60,495 nt of DNA from assembly GCA_025060195.1 (NCBI GenBank), contig JANXCQ010000026.1, positions 1 to 60,495 of the forward strand. Direction: 5' to 3'. The position numbers and the translations under genes are program-made. The DNA comes from Gemmatales bacterium. GTDB lineage: Bacteria; Planctomycetota; Planctomycetia; Gemmatales; HRBIN36. Positions 1-9,610 of the stretch are shown piece after piece (the first letter of the stretch is position 1; the number at the start of each line of letters is the position of its first letter). The notes under the pieces were generated by a model. It did not search any database, had not been told where the DNA came from, and saw only the letters and a program-made list of their open reading frames with translations.

Positions 1-171
1 CAGTTCGGGCAGGGAAGTACCCGCAGCGACCACGGTCAAACCAATTACCGCAGGAGTCAACCGCAGCATCATGGCCAATCCGACACTGCCGCGGAGCAGG
101 ATCTCCCCGCCTAGGTAAAGCAGTACCAGCCCCAGTGCAATTAGCCCCAGCGCTAATACCAACCCAAACAT
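1..171 (-). CDS. Na+/Ca2+ exchanger (CaCA family), N-terminal part only
   Basis: This is the first 57 codons of a gene running off the left edge; the start is the ATG complementary to 169-171. The translation begins with a hydrophobic helix (MFGLVLALGLIALGLVLLYL), then GGEILLRGSVGLAMMLRLTP and AVIGLTVVAAGTSLPEL. Gly-rich GGE..LRG and the GTSLPEL motif are hallmarks of the first alpha-repeat of YrbG-type calcium/sodium antiporters, which exchange Ca2+ for Na+ across the inner membrane. The glutamate in the SLPEL motif is an ion-binding residue in this family. No strong Shine-Dalgarno is visible. The second alpha-repeat lies outside the window, so integrity cannot be judged. Confidence 0.8.
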   Translation of the reverse strand, partial: MFGLVLALGLIALGLVLLYLGGEILLRGSVGLAMMLRLTPAVIGLTVVAAGTSLPEL

Positions 172-607
172 CTGCTATTCCTGGCAGTGGCCAAGTAGTA
201 AATAATTACCCAGCCCAATAAGGCTCAGGTCGCTGCTATCCATCTCAGCCTGTGCGAATCGTCCAGAAAAGCAAGCTGCATTTTACATGCAGGGTTTCTT
301 GATGCCAACGCATTGCGCTTGACGACTGTACCAACTCACCTGCTCGTGCGGGGTTTTTCCCACAAACTGGTCAAAAAACCGCTTCTGAACCGTATCCCCG
401 ATCCGAGCTGGCTTTGGCCAGCTGGATGGAACTGTGCACTGAGCGACCGCCCTACGGTAAACGGGAAGGAAAAAAGATAAGCAACCCAGCTTGACACAGC
501 CAGGGGACGCTTGGCATAATCGAAACAAAGAGCAGGGACGAGTTATTCCGATACTAAAATAGGTTTTACCGGGACTCGACAATAACTGATCCGACTGAGC
601 CATTACA
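172..607. other. Intergenic, no gene seen
   Basis: This gap separates the divergently transcribed exchanger fragment and the LEVLEDR protein gene. Open frames here have no signal sequence, recognisable domain or plausible ribosome-binding site. It presumably holds both promoters, but I could not assign boxes with confidence. Confidence 0.4.
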
Positions 608-1396
608 ATGCAAACAAGGATTCAATGCCTGCACTTGGAAGTGCTGGAGGACCGATCGGTTCCCTCGATCGTAGACATGAGCGCATGCTTACCTCCGTTA
701 CCTGTGTCAGAGGACGATACGCAGCTTGACCAGTGGGGCGTGGATGCGACCTACGAATACTCGTATGATGCTTATCCCGTGGATGACGAGTTTTCCGGTG
801 ATCATCCCAATGACGAAGTAGCATACGATGATTCGATTGAGACTTCTGAGCCTGACACGCCGGTTAGCGAGTATGAACCAGGTTGGACTGATGAGGTTTA
901 TTACGATTTGCCTGTAGAAGATGACTTGGTGTACTTCGACCAAGTGGCTGACCACAAAAACGAGGATTATGAATCCAAGGACTGGCTGGTGGAGCTACCC
1001 GAATGGTGGTACGATTCCTGGTCTAAGTCGGAAGAGCACTATCAAACAGAGGGCGAAATAGTCGAAATCTTGCCCATCAGCCTGCCCGTTTATCATTTGG
1101 GTCTCGCATCCGAGGGAGCGAACTATCGCTTGCTCGCATTTGCTTCGGCTGGAGGTCCGGTCCGCGGCTTAGGTGGCGAGGACGAAGTACTGTTGTTCTC
1201 AGCTGTCGCAGATGGTGGCATTACTGCTGGAACAGAAGACGCATCCGTGCTCGGTGTGACCGACGTACCTAGCCAAGGAACATGGAACCACTATGACTTG
1301 GCCCGCTGGTTAGCTTGGTTGGCGCAAGGAAGTAACGAACGGCTCAACGGCGACTTGTTCCAGTGGCTCAAACGCCGCAATGATTTGGTCGGGTAA
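608..1396 (+). CDS. Acidic hypothetical protein with planctomycete LEVLEDR-type N-terminus
   Basis: A 262-residue protein of unknown function. Residues about 9-20 read LHLEVLEDRSVPS, the short N-terminal signature seen on many secreted or surface planctomycete proteins, where it precedes the mature region and probably acts in sorting. It is followed by a strongly acidic, Tyr-rich stretch (residues about 30-150, many Asp/Glu) and a less biased C-terminal 110 residues. No enzymatic domain is recognisable. It lies just upstream of a degraded DUF1501 remnant. The high acidity suggests cation binding or an extracellular role, but that is inference. Confidence 0.6.
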   Translation: MQTRIQCLHLEVLEDRSVPSIVDMSACLPPLPVSEDDTQLDQWGVDATYEYSYDAYPVDDEFSGDHPNDEVAYDDSIETSEPDTPVSEYEPGWTDEVYYDLPVEDDLVYFDQVADHKNEDYESKDWLVELPEWWYDSWSKSEEHYQTEGEIVEILPISLPVYHLGLASEGANYRLLAFASAGGPVRGLGGEDEVLLFSAVADGGITAGTEDASVLGVTDVPSQGTWNHYDLARWLAWLAQGSNERLNGDLFQWLKRRNDLVG

Positions 1397-1437
1397 CTGT
1401 CAGTAACAATAGTAGGCTCCTAACGAAACGCGGACGG

Positions 1438-1869
1438 GTGGGGTGGGCCTCCGCGCTGCGTAACATCAGCGGTTACGAAATGCTGCAACGCTTCTATTGT
1501 CTGCCTTCGCTCGACCGTGCTTATTCCGCTTTGTTGGAGGACTTGGAGCAACGGGGATTGCTCAGCGAAATGCTGGTGGCGATGTTCGGCGAGTTCGGTC
1601 GCACTCCGCGAATCAACAATACGATGGGGCGCGATCACTGGGGGCCTTGTCAGTCGGCGGTGCTGGCGGGGGGAGGGATTCGCGGCGGACAAGTGTATGG
1701 CGCCAGCGACAAACACGCCGCCTATCCTGTCGAACATCCCGTAACGCCCGACGACCTGCTAGCAACCATCTACTATGCTCTCGGCCTAGCGCCGGAAAGC
1801 GAGGTTCACGACCCCCAAGGCCGACCTTGGCGCATCACCCACGGCCAACCGATTCTGGCCCTTTGGTAA
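1438..1869 (+). pseudogene. DUF1501 protein, C-terminal remnant
   Basis: The open frame encodes only the last ~140 residues of a DUF1501 protein (a sulfatase-like, usually Tat-exported planctomycete family of ~450 residues). Diagnostic pieces are LDRAYSALLEDLEQRGLL, the catalytic-core-like FGEFGRTPRINN followed by GRDHWGP, AGGGIRGGQVYGASD and the tail PVTPDDLLATIYYALGL. The upstream part is missing: the GWDTH motif that should precede it is corrupted (GWASALRN) and no signal peptide or ATG with a ribosome-binding site exists. It is best read as a truncated relic. An intact family member lies at 14219-15643. Confidence 0.8.
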
Positions 1870-1980
1870 GGCAGGTTTTTAAGTCAAGAGAATAATGTAA
1901 GCAGGGCACCTCGCAATTTTGCAGGCTATTTCCTTAGGGGAGTTGAGCGCGCTGCAAGAATATCTAAGGGTATTCCCGAT

Positions 1981-2163
1981 TTATTCCACGCTCGGCTTCG
2001 GCTTAGGTGAAGGTTGACTGGTATCTGCCCCACCCCCCGCATTGGCCTTTAACACGGGTAATTTGGGGGCGGTTCCCTCAATCCGTGGGTCTCCACTGCT
2101 GCTACAGCCCACCATGAAAATCGCTAGCAAGCTTAGACCCATCGCGAATAGAATCCGCGCCAC
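1981..2163 (-). CDS. Small lipoprotein next to DUF1559 gene
   Basis: A 60-residue protein with a lipoprotein signal peptide: a positively charged MAR start, hydrophobic core and lipobox FMVGC, so Cys20 is the predicted lipidation site. The mature part is short, Pro/Ser-rich and probably disordered (ends PSPKPKPSVE). It starts 26 nt after the stop of the DUF1559 gene on the same strand, so the two very likely form one transcript. Small lipoproteins of this kind commonly follow DUF1559 genes in planctomycetes; the function is unknown. Confidence 0.75.
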   Translation of the reverse strand: MARILFAMGLSLLAIFMVGCSSSGDPRIEGTAPKLPVLKANAGGGADTSQPSPKPKPSVE

Positions 2164-2189
2164 GAGTTTCTCCCCAGCTGAAAAGTTGT

Positions 2190-3194
2190 TTATGGGATAT
2201 TGGTAACTACCACGCCATCTGCAATGCCACTCAAATAAACGTAAGTGCTGAAGTCAATTGAAGGGCGAAGCATGCGCACAGAGCCGTCGCCAAAGCAGAA
2301 CTGTACGCCGCTTGGATGCATACTACTGAAAACGTACCAATTGGGATAACCATTAACGCGCGGGCCAGCTTCTGGAGCACCGAAACCGGTATAATTGAAG
2401 CCGCAAGCCCAGCCCCAACCGCTCAAGCCATCAGGAATGCCTCCGGCGCCGGCCCAAGCGATGTGACCTCCTGTGATCTCACCGAATAACAAGGTGTTAC
2501 TCGAACCATCAGGACAGCGTCCTAGACTAGCATAATTGTCCGACCTATGACTGAAGAAGCCTTCACATCCAGGACAACCTAAGCCCGACAATTGAGACCG
2601 GGCGTAGTAGCCAGCTGAGCCTGTATAGTTTGACCTACCAACAATTAGACCTCCGGGATAAGAGCTGAACACGTGAGCGTTTTGCCCCGCCCAGCCAGCA
2701 GTGTAATCCACACCCTGAAGACCGTAGGCCACGATGAGGCACACGGTGACATACTGACTTGGGGGCGGGTTTGATGGGCAACGAAAGATTGGAAAGTTTC
2801 CCTCCGCCCCGTAGACGTCTGGCGGACGTGGCACCGTAGTCGAACCTGTTGACGGCGGACGATTGAGAGGATCGAGATACCAAGTTGAATAACTCTGCGG
2901 GCGAAATTGGAAAAGTCGGAATTGCCCTTCAAGTTCCAAGTAGGGCAAGAGAAACACTAAACAACCCACTCCCTGATCATCAGTCCCCGGTGGCAAGCAT
3001 TGGCGATCGCTTTCGTAGTTGTGAGCGGCGATACCCAGCTGCCGGAGATTGTTGCCGCACCTCATGCGGTTCGAGGCCTCACGTACCCGCTGGATGGCCG
3101 GCAGCAATAAAGCCATCAACAGGCCAATAATGGCGATGACGACAAGCAATTCGATCAGGGTAAAGCCGCGCTTCTTGACGGAATCACAAACCAT
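2190..3194 (-). CDS. DUF1559 protein with prepilin-type N-terminal methylation motif
   Basis: About 334 residues. After the basic leader (VKKRG) comes the class III signal [17 protein letters not shown], cleaved by prepilin peptidase after the Gly and methylated on Phe; the long helix continues into [31 protein letters not shown], which is the DUF1559 start. The C-terminal region contains the typical [17 protein letters not shown] motif. Members are pseudopilin-like secreted proteins abundant in planctomycetes, of unknown function. I chose the ATG complementary to 3192-3194 because the GGAGGG upstream is about 8 nt from it, and only 2 nt from the alternative ATG at 3200. It is followed by the small lipoprotein gene. 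Confidence 0.93.
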   Translation of the reverse strand: MVCDSVKKRGFTLIELLVVIAIIGLLMALLLPAIQRVREASNRMRCGNNLRQLGIAAHNYESDRQCLPPGTDDQGVGCLVFLLPYLELEGQFRLFQFRPQSYSTWYLDPLNRPPSTGSTTVPRPPDVYGAEGNFPIFRCPSNPPPSQYVTVCLIVAYGLQGVDYTAGWAGQNAHVFSSYPGGLIVGRSNYTGSAGYYARSQLSGLGCPGCEGFFSHRSDNYASLGRCPDGSSNTLLFGEITGGHIAWAGAGGIPDGLSGWGWACGFNYTGFGAPEAGPRVNGYPNWYVFSSMHPSGVQFCFGDGSVRMLRPSIDFSTYVYLSGIADGVVVTNIP

Positions 3195-3497
3195 GACCAT
3201 ACCCTCCGACTAAGCATAAGACTACCCAGACCAGCGCTGGCCTCCACAAATGCCTGCGCTCCCAATTTTCTAACTTAGCCCCCTAGTAGACCGCCGTCAA
3301 GCAAGAATGAAGGATTTGTGAAGGCATGATTATTTCCTTGACGCAAGACCAGCCATACTTTGACAAGTCTAAAAGCTCGCCGAATTGGGAGGCCTTTTCA
3401 TCGACTTGCCTACGCGAGCAAGCAGTAGCCTGTTTTTCCCCGCAATAAAGGACTGCCTTACCGGTGCCGTGGCCCAACCGTGTATCTCCAAGCCAAG

Positions 3498-4913
3498 CTA
3501 CTGCGGGACGCGTGATTGGACATACGCCTGATGGGCGGCGGGATGGGTGATTTGTGGTTGTGGTTGTTGGTTGAGGTAGCGGTAACGGCGCGGTTGCGTC
3601 GGTCGGCCCAACAACGTCGTTTTCGCTAACTGAGCTGCCACACCAGCACCGACATAAGCACGGCGAATGTCGAAGGGATTGTCGTGGAGAAACTTTTTCC
3701 ATTCCTTCAGGGAGGTCTGCGTTTGAATGATCCCTTTGACCATACCCAGGTCGTTGAGCAAACCGACGTCTTGCGCCCTACCAACAAAAATCGCCCCGGT
3801 GATGCAATCGCCCGTCCAAAGTAGCTTACGATAAATCGGACCTTGCGGATTGTGCAAGGTCAAAGCCTCGGCTTGGGGATCGTGCCAACGGCCGAAGCTC
3901 GCACATTGCAGGCCGCACACGTCAAGGATGTTCATCAGTAAACTGCCAGGGTAACGCACCGTGTGGCTGGCCATGTTAGCACCCGCGACGCGCCCATGAT
4001 CCACGGCCGTTGGCTGAATGGCGTGAATCGCCGGCGGCCCACCGAGCAAATCAGGACCCTGAGCAACGTCTCCCGCAGCGTAAATATTCGGAAAATTCGT
4101 TTGCATGCGGTCGTTGACCAGAATCCCTTGGTCAACAACGATGCCGCTGCCCGCTAGAAAGTCAATATTCGCGCGGATGCCTGTCGCTAGTATGACAATG
4201 TCGGCCTCGAGAGCATGTCCGTTGGCCAAGCGCAATTGCTTTCTCGGCACACGCGAACCGTCGGGAGGAGACAAGGGTTGAATTTCGCTGACCGTAGTAC
4301 CCAGGTGTAAGGTCACGCCTTTTTGTCGCAGCCAATTCTCCACAAGCCGAGCGCTCTCGCGGTCGAGCATACGAGGCAGCACTTGCGGTTCCCGTTCGAC
4401 CACGTGCAAGACCCAACCGCGTTTATACATGGCATTGAGTACGATAAAGCCGATGAACCCTGCCCCCACCAACACTGCGGTCGGCTTAGGTCGCCCGGCA
4501 GCCGCTTGCAACACTGCCTCCGTGTGCGCCAGCGTCCAAAGGGGATACACACCTGGTAAATCGGCCCCGGGAATCTTGGGAATGGTAGGCGAGGAACCTG
4601 TCGCTAGGAGCAAGGTATCGAACGGTAGCTCCTCACCATTATCCAAGGTGATTTGCTGAGCCGAAGGTTGCACGCAAACTACCCGCCGACCAAAGCGCGT
4701 TTGCACCTTCAGTTGGTCGAAATAGGCCGCATCGCCCGTAAAGATATGTTGGTAGGCAATCTGATCGGCCAAATAATACGGCAGGACCATACGCGAATAA
4801 GCGGGTTCATCGCTAACCAACACGATTTCCGAAGCCCCGCCATCGAATTCCCGAATCGTTTCAATCGCATTGATCGCCGCTGGCCCTGCCCCGACAATCA
4901 CATGCCGCACCAT
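3498..4913 (-). CDS. NAD(P)/FAD-dependent pyridine nucleotide-disulfide oxidoreductase
   Basis: A 471-residue flavoprotein of the NirB/rubredoxin-reductase-like group. The N-terminal FAD dinucleotide fold is VIVGAGPAAINAIETIR (residues 5-21), the FAD-contacting LLLATGSSPTIPKIPG lies near residue 105, the NAD(P) fold VLVGAGFIGFIVLNAM near residue 155, and the second FAD motif IYAAGDVAQGPDLLGG near residue 280. There is no CxxxxC redox disulfide, so it probably passes electrons to a partner protein rather than reducing a disulfide. The C-terminal ~140 residues include the small domain typical of the nitrite reductase large-subunit FAD module. No partner gene is adjacent, so the substrate is open. 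Confidence 0.88.
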   Translation of the reverse strand: MVRHVIVGAGPAAINAIETIREFDGGASEIVLVSDEPAYSRMVLPYYLADQIAYQHIFTGDAAYFDQLKVQTRFGRRVVCVQPSAQQITLDNGEELPFDTLLLATGSSPTIPKIPGADLPGVYPLWTLAHTEAVLQAAAGRPKPTAVLVGAGFIGFIVLNAMYKRGWVLHVVEREPQVLPRMLDRESARLVENWLRQKGVTLHLGTTVSEIQPLSPPDGSRVPRKQLRLANGHALEADIVILATGIRANIDFLAGSGIVVDQGILVNDRMQTNFPNIYAAGDVAQGPDLLGGPPAIHAIQPTAVDHGRVAGANMASHTVRYPGSLLMNILDVCGLQCASFGRWHDPQAEALTLHNPQGPIYRKLLWTGDCITGAIFVGRAQDVGLLNDLGMVKGIIQTQTSLKEWKKFLHDNPFDIRRAYVGAGVAAQLAKTTLLGRPTQPRRYRYLNQQPQPQITHPAAHQAYVQSRVPQ

Positions 4914-6003
4914 ACTGCTTTTCCCCTTTGTGTCTGTTCGCCGTTTTCTTGTCTATTAGAAAGCGGGCCCCAAAGCAACGGAAGTCCTCAAAGCAATGTG
5001 GGCCACCGTGCCATCGCGAGACAAGACACGGTGCACGCCTCTATCGTGCCCACCGCGCCAAATCAGGCTCGTAAGAAATCGAGGTGTTGCGTCATAGGGA
5101 GTTGATGCGACCTATGGCCCTGACCGTCGTGCACCACGACAAGTTGCATGAAAAACCAGGTATGTCCTTCTCCTGAGCTAAGCAAACCAAGATCGCTACG
5201 CCTTTGGGAGCCTAGCCCGATTCGCCTTCTCAGGATGGCAAGTTAGGCTTGAGGCGTTTTCAGTTGCGCACGTTCCCGGACTGACATCGCTCAGCGATTC
5301 CTATTAGTGCTTTATCTGCGTAGAAAGATTCCACGAATGGGCCAGGACTCACGGGCCAAGCAGTTCGTAAAAATGTGATAGCTGGACGCCAAGCCGTGAC
5401 TAAGGGCATCTTAGTATCCCCCGCCAAGCATCACCGTTCCGCTAGCAAGCTGAAACATGACAAACAAGAACTCGCGCCGTGGAACTGGTTTCTTCGATCT
5501 AGTGCCGTCCTTCCCTAGGCGTCATACCCAACTTAGTTCAGTTTGGTTTCCAACTCTGGCAAAGCCAGGTCTGGCGCTCAAGCTCCTTTTCGTGGGATAT
5601 AACTATGCCGTGGCCAAGCGCATGACTCACGTTGTGCGGATTGGTTTTGCACTAGCAAGACAGCCTCCCAAGCATTCCGAGCTAACACGGAGCGTGTTCC
5701 AGGTAGATTCCTTTTTTGCTGAAGAACAGCGCAGCTAAGCAGACCAATGCCCATGCCTTCGGCGACCTCCGCGCATAGCGCTTTACAAACTGCGAGCACG
5801 CGTAACGCCGGGGCACCCATTTATTTCCTTAGTTGGGAGCGCGGCCTACGCATAGCGCTTTACAGAGTGCTGGCAGGCGTAACGCTGCTCGAGAATAAAC
5901 CGACATACCAGGCGGGCGTGTTATTAGGGAGAGCGACAACCGGGGCGAAGGCTGGTACAGGGACGATTGTTGCTCCCGAACTAATAGGGGGCATGCTATC
6001 AGG
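4914..6003. other. Long non-coding or decayed stretch
   Basis: About 1.1 kb between the oxidoreductase and a DUF1501 relic. Open frames are short and none shows a conserved domain, signal peptide or credible start. It contains a degenerate direct repeat (5772-5810 and 5849-5887). I interpret it as decayed sequence, with the oxidoreductase promoter in its first ~150 bases. Confidence 0.45.
5772..5887. repeat. Degenerate ~39-bp direct repeat, two copies
   Basis: Copies at 5772-5810 and 5849-5887 share the exact 16-mer CGCATAGCGCTTTACA and end in a shared GCGTAACGC; by eye about 32 of 39 positions agree. Spacing between copy starts is 77 bp. Both translate in one frame to RIALY(K/R)(L/V)..(R/G)VT, so they could be remnants of a coding repeat. 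No function is evident. Confidence 0.5.
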
Positions 6004-6162
6004 GTAAGCGACAAGCGGTGCGAAGAGCCGATCACCGAACCGATTACACCCGCCATGGTCGGTCTGACCATCCTGGAAACGCTCGGCGTCAGCTCGCAAC
6101 AACGCAACGAACTCGGCGTCTCGCTTCCCGGTGCCCGCTTCCTCGAAGAACTGTTCGCTTAG
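6004..6162 (+). pseudogene. DUF1501 protein, second C-terminal remnant
   Basis: A 53-codon frame ending at TAG 6160-6162 reads VSDKRCEEPITEPITPAMVG, then LTILETLGVSSQQRNELGV and ARFLEELF. This resembles the extreme C-terminus of DUF1501 proteins (G.SDKRGE.P...PVTPAM..TI.E..G, ending in a ...VI.EL-type tail). No upstream part of the domain can be found in any frame, so this is an isolated decayed tail. It belongs to a different DUF1501 subgroup from the remnant at 1438-1869. The assignment rests on recognised pattern only. Confidence 0.55.
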
Positions 6163-6823
6163 TCCACCTTGCCGCTCGCTGAACCCAGCCTTGTCATCGC
6201 GGGCATCTTCGGCCATGCCCGGGACTACCTACGACAGTGTTGGCTTTTTTCATCATTGCAACAGGGGAAACTCGCCAGGCTCATAACCTGGAGGCCGAGA
6301 TTACACGGAACTGTGATTTTCTGCCCCGTATTGGCCAACAGCGTTCAGACGGGTTCGACTATCGCGGTGCAGTTCGCAAGGCGGTCCGATCGCCTTGGAG
6401 GTAGGGAACTGAATTTTTCCGCGTTTCGGCTCCATAAAACCTAGTTCAGTCGGCAAAGGCTTGACTCATGCTAGACGATGATGGTTCCAATGCCCAGTAC
6501 CAGGCAACGAGCGATAAACCGTGAACACTAATCATTGACCTACACTAGACGAGGCCGGGCCAATGCACAGGTCGGAGCAAAGGAAGCGGTCACACAAATC
6601 AGCGGTTTGGTACCATTGCATCAGATGGAGCGGGTCGGAGGCTCGATTTTCTTGGCCCATTTCGTTCACCAGAATCGGCTGTATGGTACCACCACACGAA
6701 ACGACGCCCGATTTTGTGCGCACGTTAGGACGAGCGTGGAATGTCCCCTACTCGTTTATCCTGGTAGAGCATGCCCTGATGTATAGCCAGAGCTTGGCTC
6801 CAGGTATGGGCGCGAACCTTGCA
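6163..6823. other. Decayed intergenic sequence
   Basis: 660 bases without a supportable gene. Open frames overlap on both strands and none has domain character. It lies between the DUF1501 tail and the 3' end of the beta-helix pseudogene. Confidence 0.4.
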
Positions 6824-7692
6824 TTACTCGCGCTCCACGTCGCCCAGGTTATTTCCAAACAAGTTTTTATACCGAGAACTGGGCGAGCAGTCTTACGGAT
6901 GAAGATACCATAACCACCATTGTTACGACAGGTATTGTTGCGGACCGTGCCGCCCGCATTTTGGAAGTCAGCGATATCGCTATATTTGTTATCCTCGCAA
7001 GTGTTGCCTTCGAGCAACATCTGGGCTTTGTTGGAGATCTCGATGCCATGAAGACCGTTGCGATCACACACGCAGTTAATCACTTGCCCTCGAGCAGCTC
7101 CTGTGAACCAAAGTCCACGGCCTCCTCGGGGCGATGGTGCTTTCTCTTGGAAAGTAGCGCCCGTGAATCGGCAGTTGCGTAGGAGGATTTCTCCACTGTC
7201 CACTACGACCACATTAGCTCGAGCGTTGCCGACGTGTTCAAGGGTCAGGTTTTCCAGCGTCCAGGGGCCTTGGCCCGTAAATTGAATCGCAAATAGTTCT
7301 TCCCACGATAACAAGTGAGTTTCCTACCGCCCCGCGCCACGGATGGTGAGTGGCTTATTTACTGTAATGCGTTCCCTCAGGGTGAAGCGACCCGCAGCTA
7401 GGACGATGATGTCACCAGCCTTGGCTGAGCGTATTGCTTGCTCCAACGTGAGCGCGACGAAATCTACCTTCCAACTGGCGGGCTAACTTGGTTGGGAAGA
7501 TGACCGGTTGGCATCAAATGGAACCTGAGCTATGTCTGTTCCTCTCGAATCTGGTGGCCGCGATGTCTCTGTCAGACTGTTCGATTTCCATGATATGACT
7601 GTGGAGATGAGACAGAAAAACAACAGTAAGAAAGTGGGCCCCAGGAGCAACACACTCCAGTACACCTTTGGTTGCGTGAGCGAGCGCTTCAT
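6824..7692 (-). pseudogene. Right-handed parallel beta-helix protein, disrupted by two amber codons and a frameshift
   Basis: One reading frame starting at the ATG complementary to 7690-7692 encodes a short N-terminus with a transmembrane segment (VYWSVLLLGPTFLLLFFCL), then TAG (7483-7485), then VDFVALTLEQAIRSAKAGD, IIVLAAGRF and NKPLTIRGAGR, then a second TAG near 7328, then LLSWEELFAI and NLTLEHVGNARANVVVVDSG. This continues in beta-helix repeats with N-N and G-I-x-I turns (NGLHGIEI, GNTCEDNKYSDI, NNGGYGIFI). A frameshift near 6860 moves the natural ending (NLFGNNLGDVERE then TAA at 6824-6826) into another frame. The residues flanking both stops keep family character, so the stops interrupt a formerly continuous gene. 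The family (NosD/pectate-lyase-like fold) is usually extracytoplasmic. Confidence 0.8.
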
Positions 7693-8065
7693 TTCCTGCG
7701 AGTCAAAACCAGAAAAGAATTGGACTCCGGAGCCCCTCTTAGGTCGGGGCGTCTTCCGAAAGGGAGTTTGCTCCTCCAGCGGTTCTGGCGTGGCCTTCGG
7801 CGAGGTTACGTCTCAGTCAGCACTCTTGGCGCCCCATCTACGGCCCGATTCGGATGTGGTCGAGGGGTGACCAGGAACACGCCGGGCACTCCGGGATGAA
7901 ACGGAATCAAGTCGTGGCTCACCGACACACCAGGGGCAAATCTGAAGGTCAGGACCCAGCCCTGGAAATAAACTTACGAAGGGAAGCTCGACGAGCGTTC
8001 CACGGCACCTGGCCTCTCGAGTCGCTCGGTTTTTCCGTATTACCGCCATTCTGGAGGGTATGCTC
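7693..8065. other. Intergenic between divergent broken genes
   Basis: 373 bases separating the beta-helix pseudogene (minus) from the first LRR gene (plus). No gene is supportable. A clear GGAGG at 8053-8057 serves the LRR gene start. Confidence 0.4.
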
Positions 8066-9610
8066 ATGAAGCATGACCATCGGCAATTTCTTCCCGTTTT
8101 GCCGCTGGCAGTGATGTTAGGGGCAGGAATCTGTCTGATCAAATCGGCAGACGAACTGGTGGCGAGAGACATGCAGTTTCCTGAACATGTCGTCCGCGCC
8201 TGGCAAGCCGCGGGGGCTGATGTCGGCTGGCTGACCAGAGATAAGCACAGTGGCCTCGCCCATTTCGATCCCGTTAAACGCGCAGACTGAAGCGACACAG
8301 TACCAGCATTTCGATTCCGCGTGTGGAATCAAACCGCGTTAGCCCAGTTGCCCGATCCAGGGATCGCGTTTGGTCTCGACCTGGCAAGATGTGCCGTGGG
8401 CGACGCAGAACTGAAGGAATTGACACGGTTCAAAAATCTCACCGCGCTCAATCTTTCGGGCACAAAAATTACCGAAGCGGGGCTGAAGGAGTTAGCCACG
8501 TTGCCTGACCTCACCTCGCTGAGCGTCAGGGGGATCGAAATCACCGATACTGAGCTGAAGAACTTGGCAGCACTGAAGAACCTCACTTCGATTTGGCTGG
8601 CGACCACGCAGATTACTGACCTGGGGCTTAAAGAACTAGCCGCCCTGCCCCAACTCGCTTTCCTAGCCCTGGAAGACTGCAAGATCACTGATGCCGGGTT
8701 ACGAGCATTGGCGCCGCTGAAAAAGCTCACCGAACTCCGCCTGTGCAAAATACCGATTACCGACGTCGGCCTCGAGCACTTGGCTCCGTTGGAACAACTC
8801 CGCGTGCTCGACCTGAGGGAAACGCAAATTACCGATGCGGGATTGAAACACCTGGCCGCGCTCAAGAATCTCACGGCGCTGCACTTGACCTTCACCAAGG
8901 TTACCGACGCGGGGCTGAAAGAACTGGCCGTTCTGCCCAAGCTCAGTTACCTCAATCTGATGGGCCTGCAAATTACCGATGCAGGGCTGCGGGAGTTGGC
9001 CACCTTCCCCAGCCTCACTGCCCTCGACCTGACAGGCACTGACATCACGAACGCGGGACTGCGAGAATTGGCCCCGCTGAACAACCCCACGGAACTCAAT
9101 TTATGGAACACCCAGATTACCGATGCGGGGTTGGGCGAACTCGAGGTCTTGCCACAGCTGAAAGTGCTCGGCTTAGCCAGCCTACAGTTTACCAATCGGG
9201 GACTCAAAAGATTAGCGGCACTGAAAAACCTCGCCGAGTTGCATTTGCCCGACACCGAGATTACCGACCTCGGCCTCAAAGAGTTGGCATCTTTGCCTCA
9301 GCTGACCGCGCTCAATCTCGGAGCCACGAAATTTACCGATGCGGGTCTGAAAGAGCTGGCCGCGTTGAAAAACCTCACCGAACTCTATCTCGACAGCACG
9401 GCCATCACCGATGCCGGGCTGAAGGAGTTGGTGGCCCTGAAAAAACTTACCGTGCTCCACCTGTCGAACACACGCATCACCGATGCCGGACTGAAGGAAC
9501 TGGCCCCGCTCGAGAACTTGGCCCTCTTGAACGTATCCAGTACAAAAACCACGAGGCAGGGCGTCGCCGCACTGCGAACAGCGCTACCCCGCTGCCTGAT
9601 CGTTCACTGA
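8066..9610 (+). pseudogene. LRR protein (copy A) with a single in-frame TGA
   Basis: The ATG at 8066 has GGAGG 8 nt upstream. The product begins with a signal-peptide-like segment (FLPVLPLAVMLGAGICL), then the module shared with copies B and C (QFPEHVVRAWQAAGADVGWL). The frame is interrupted by TGA at 8288-8290, and continues in the same frame as TVPAFRFRVWN, LAQLPDPGIAFGLDL and about 16 LRRs of 24 residues (consensus ITDAGLKELAALKNLTxLxL) to 9610. Alignment with copy B puts the stop opposite Val in its GDFVTEALPAF segment, so one substitution explains it. Function is unknown; LRRs suggest protein binding outside the cytoplasm. It could be a recent pseudogene, a base error or, less likely, readthrough. 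Confidence 0.8.

Noticed and set aside
283..603. 106-codon frame on the minus strand upstream of the LEVLEDR gene
   Set aside because: No ribosome-binding site, domain or signal peptide; odd composition and overlap with the likely promoter region.
5457..5738. 93-codon plus-strand frame in the gap after the oxidoreductase
   Set aside because: No recognisable family or domain pattern; overlapped by equally long frames on the other strand.
7483..7485. Amber readthrough or pyrrolysine-type recoding
   Set aside because: The beta-helix gene also has a frameshift, and other broken genes carry TGA and TAA stops, so decay is simpler; no suppressor tRNA is visible in the window.
8329..8940. Long minus-strand frame (203 codons) within LRR copy A
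   Set aside because: It is a mirror of the 72-bp LRR periodicity, with a repetitive Ser/Arg product; not a real gene. The same holds for minus-strand frames within copy B.
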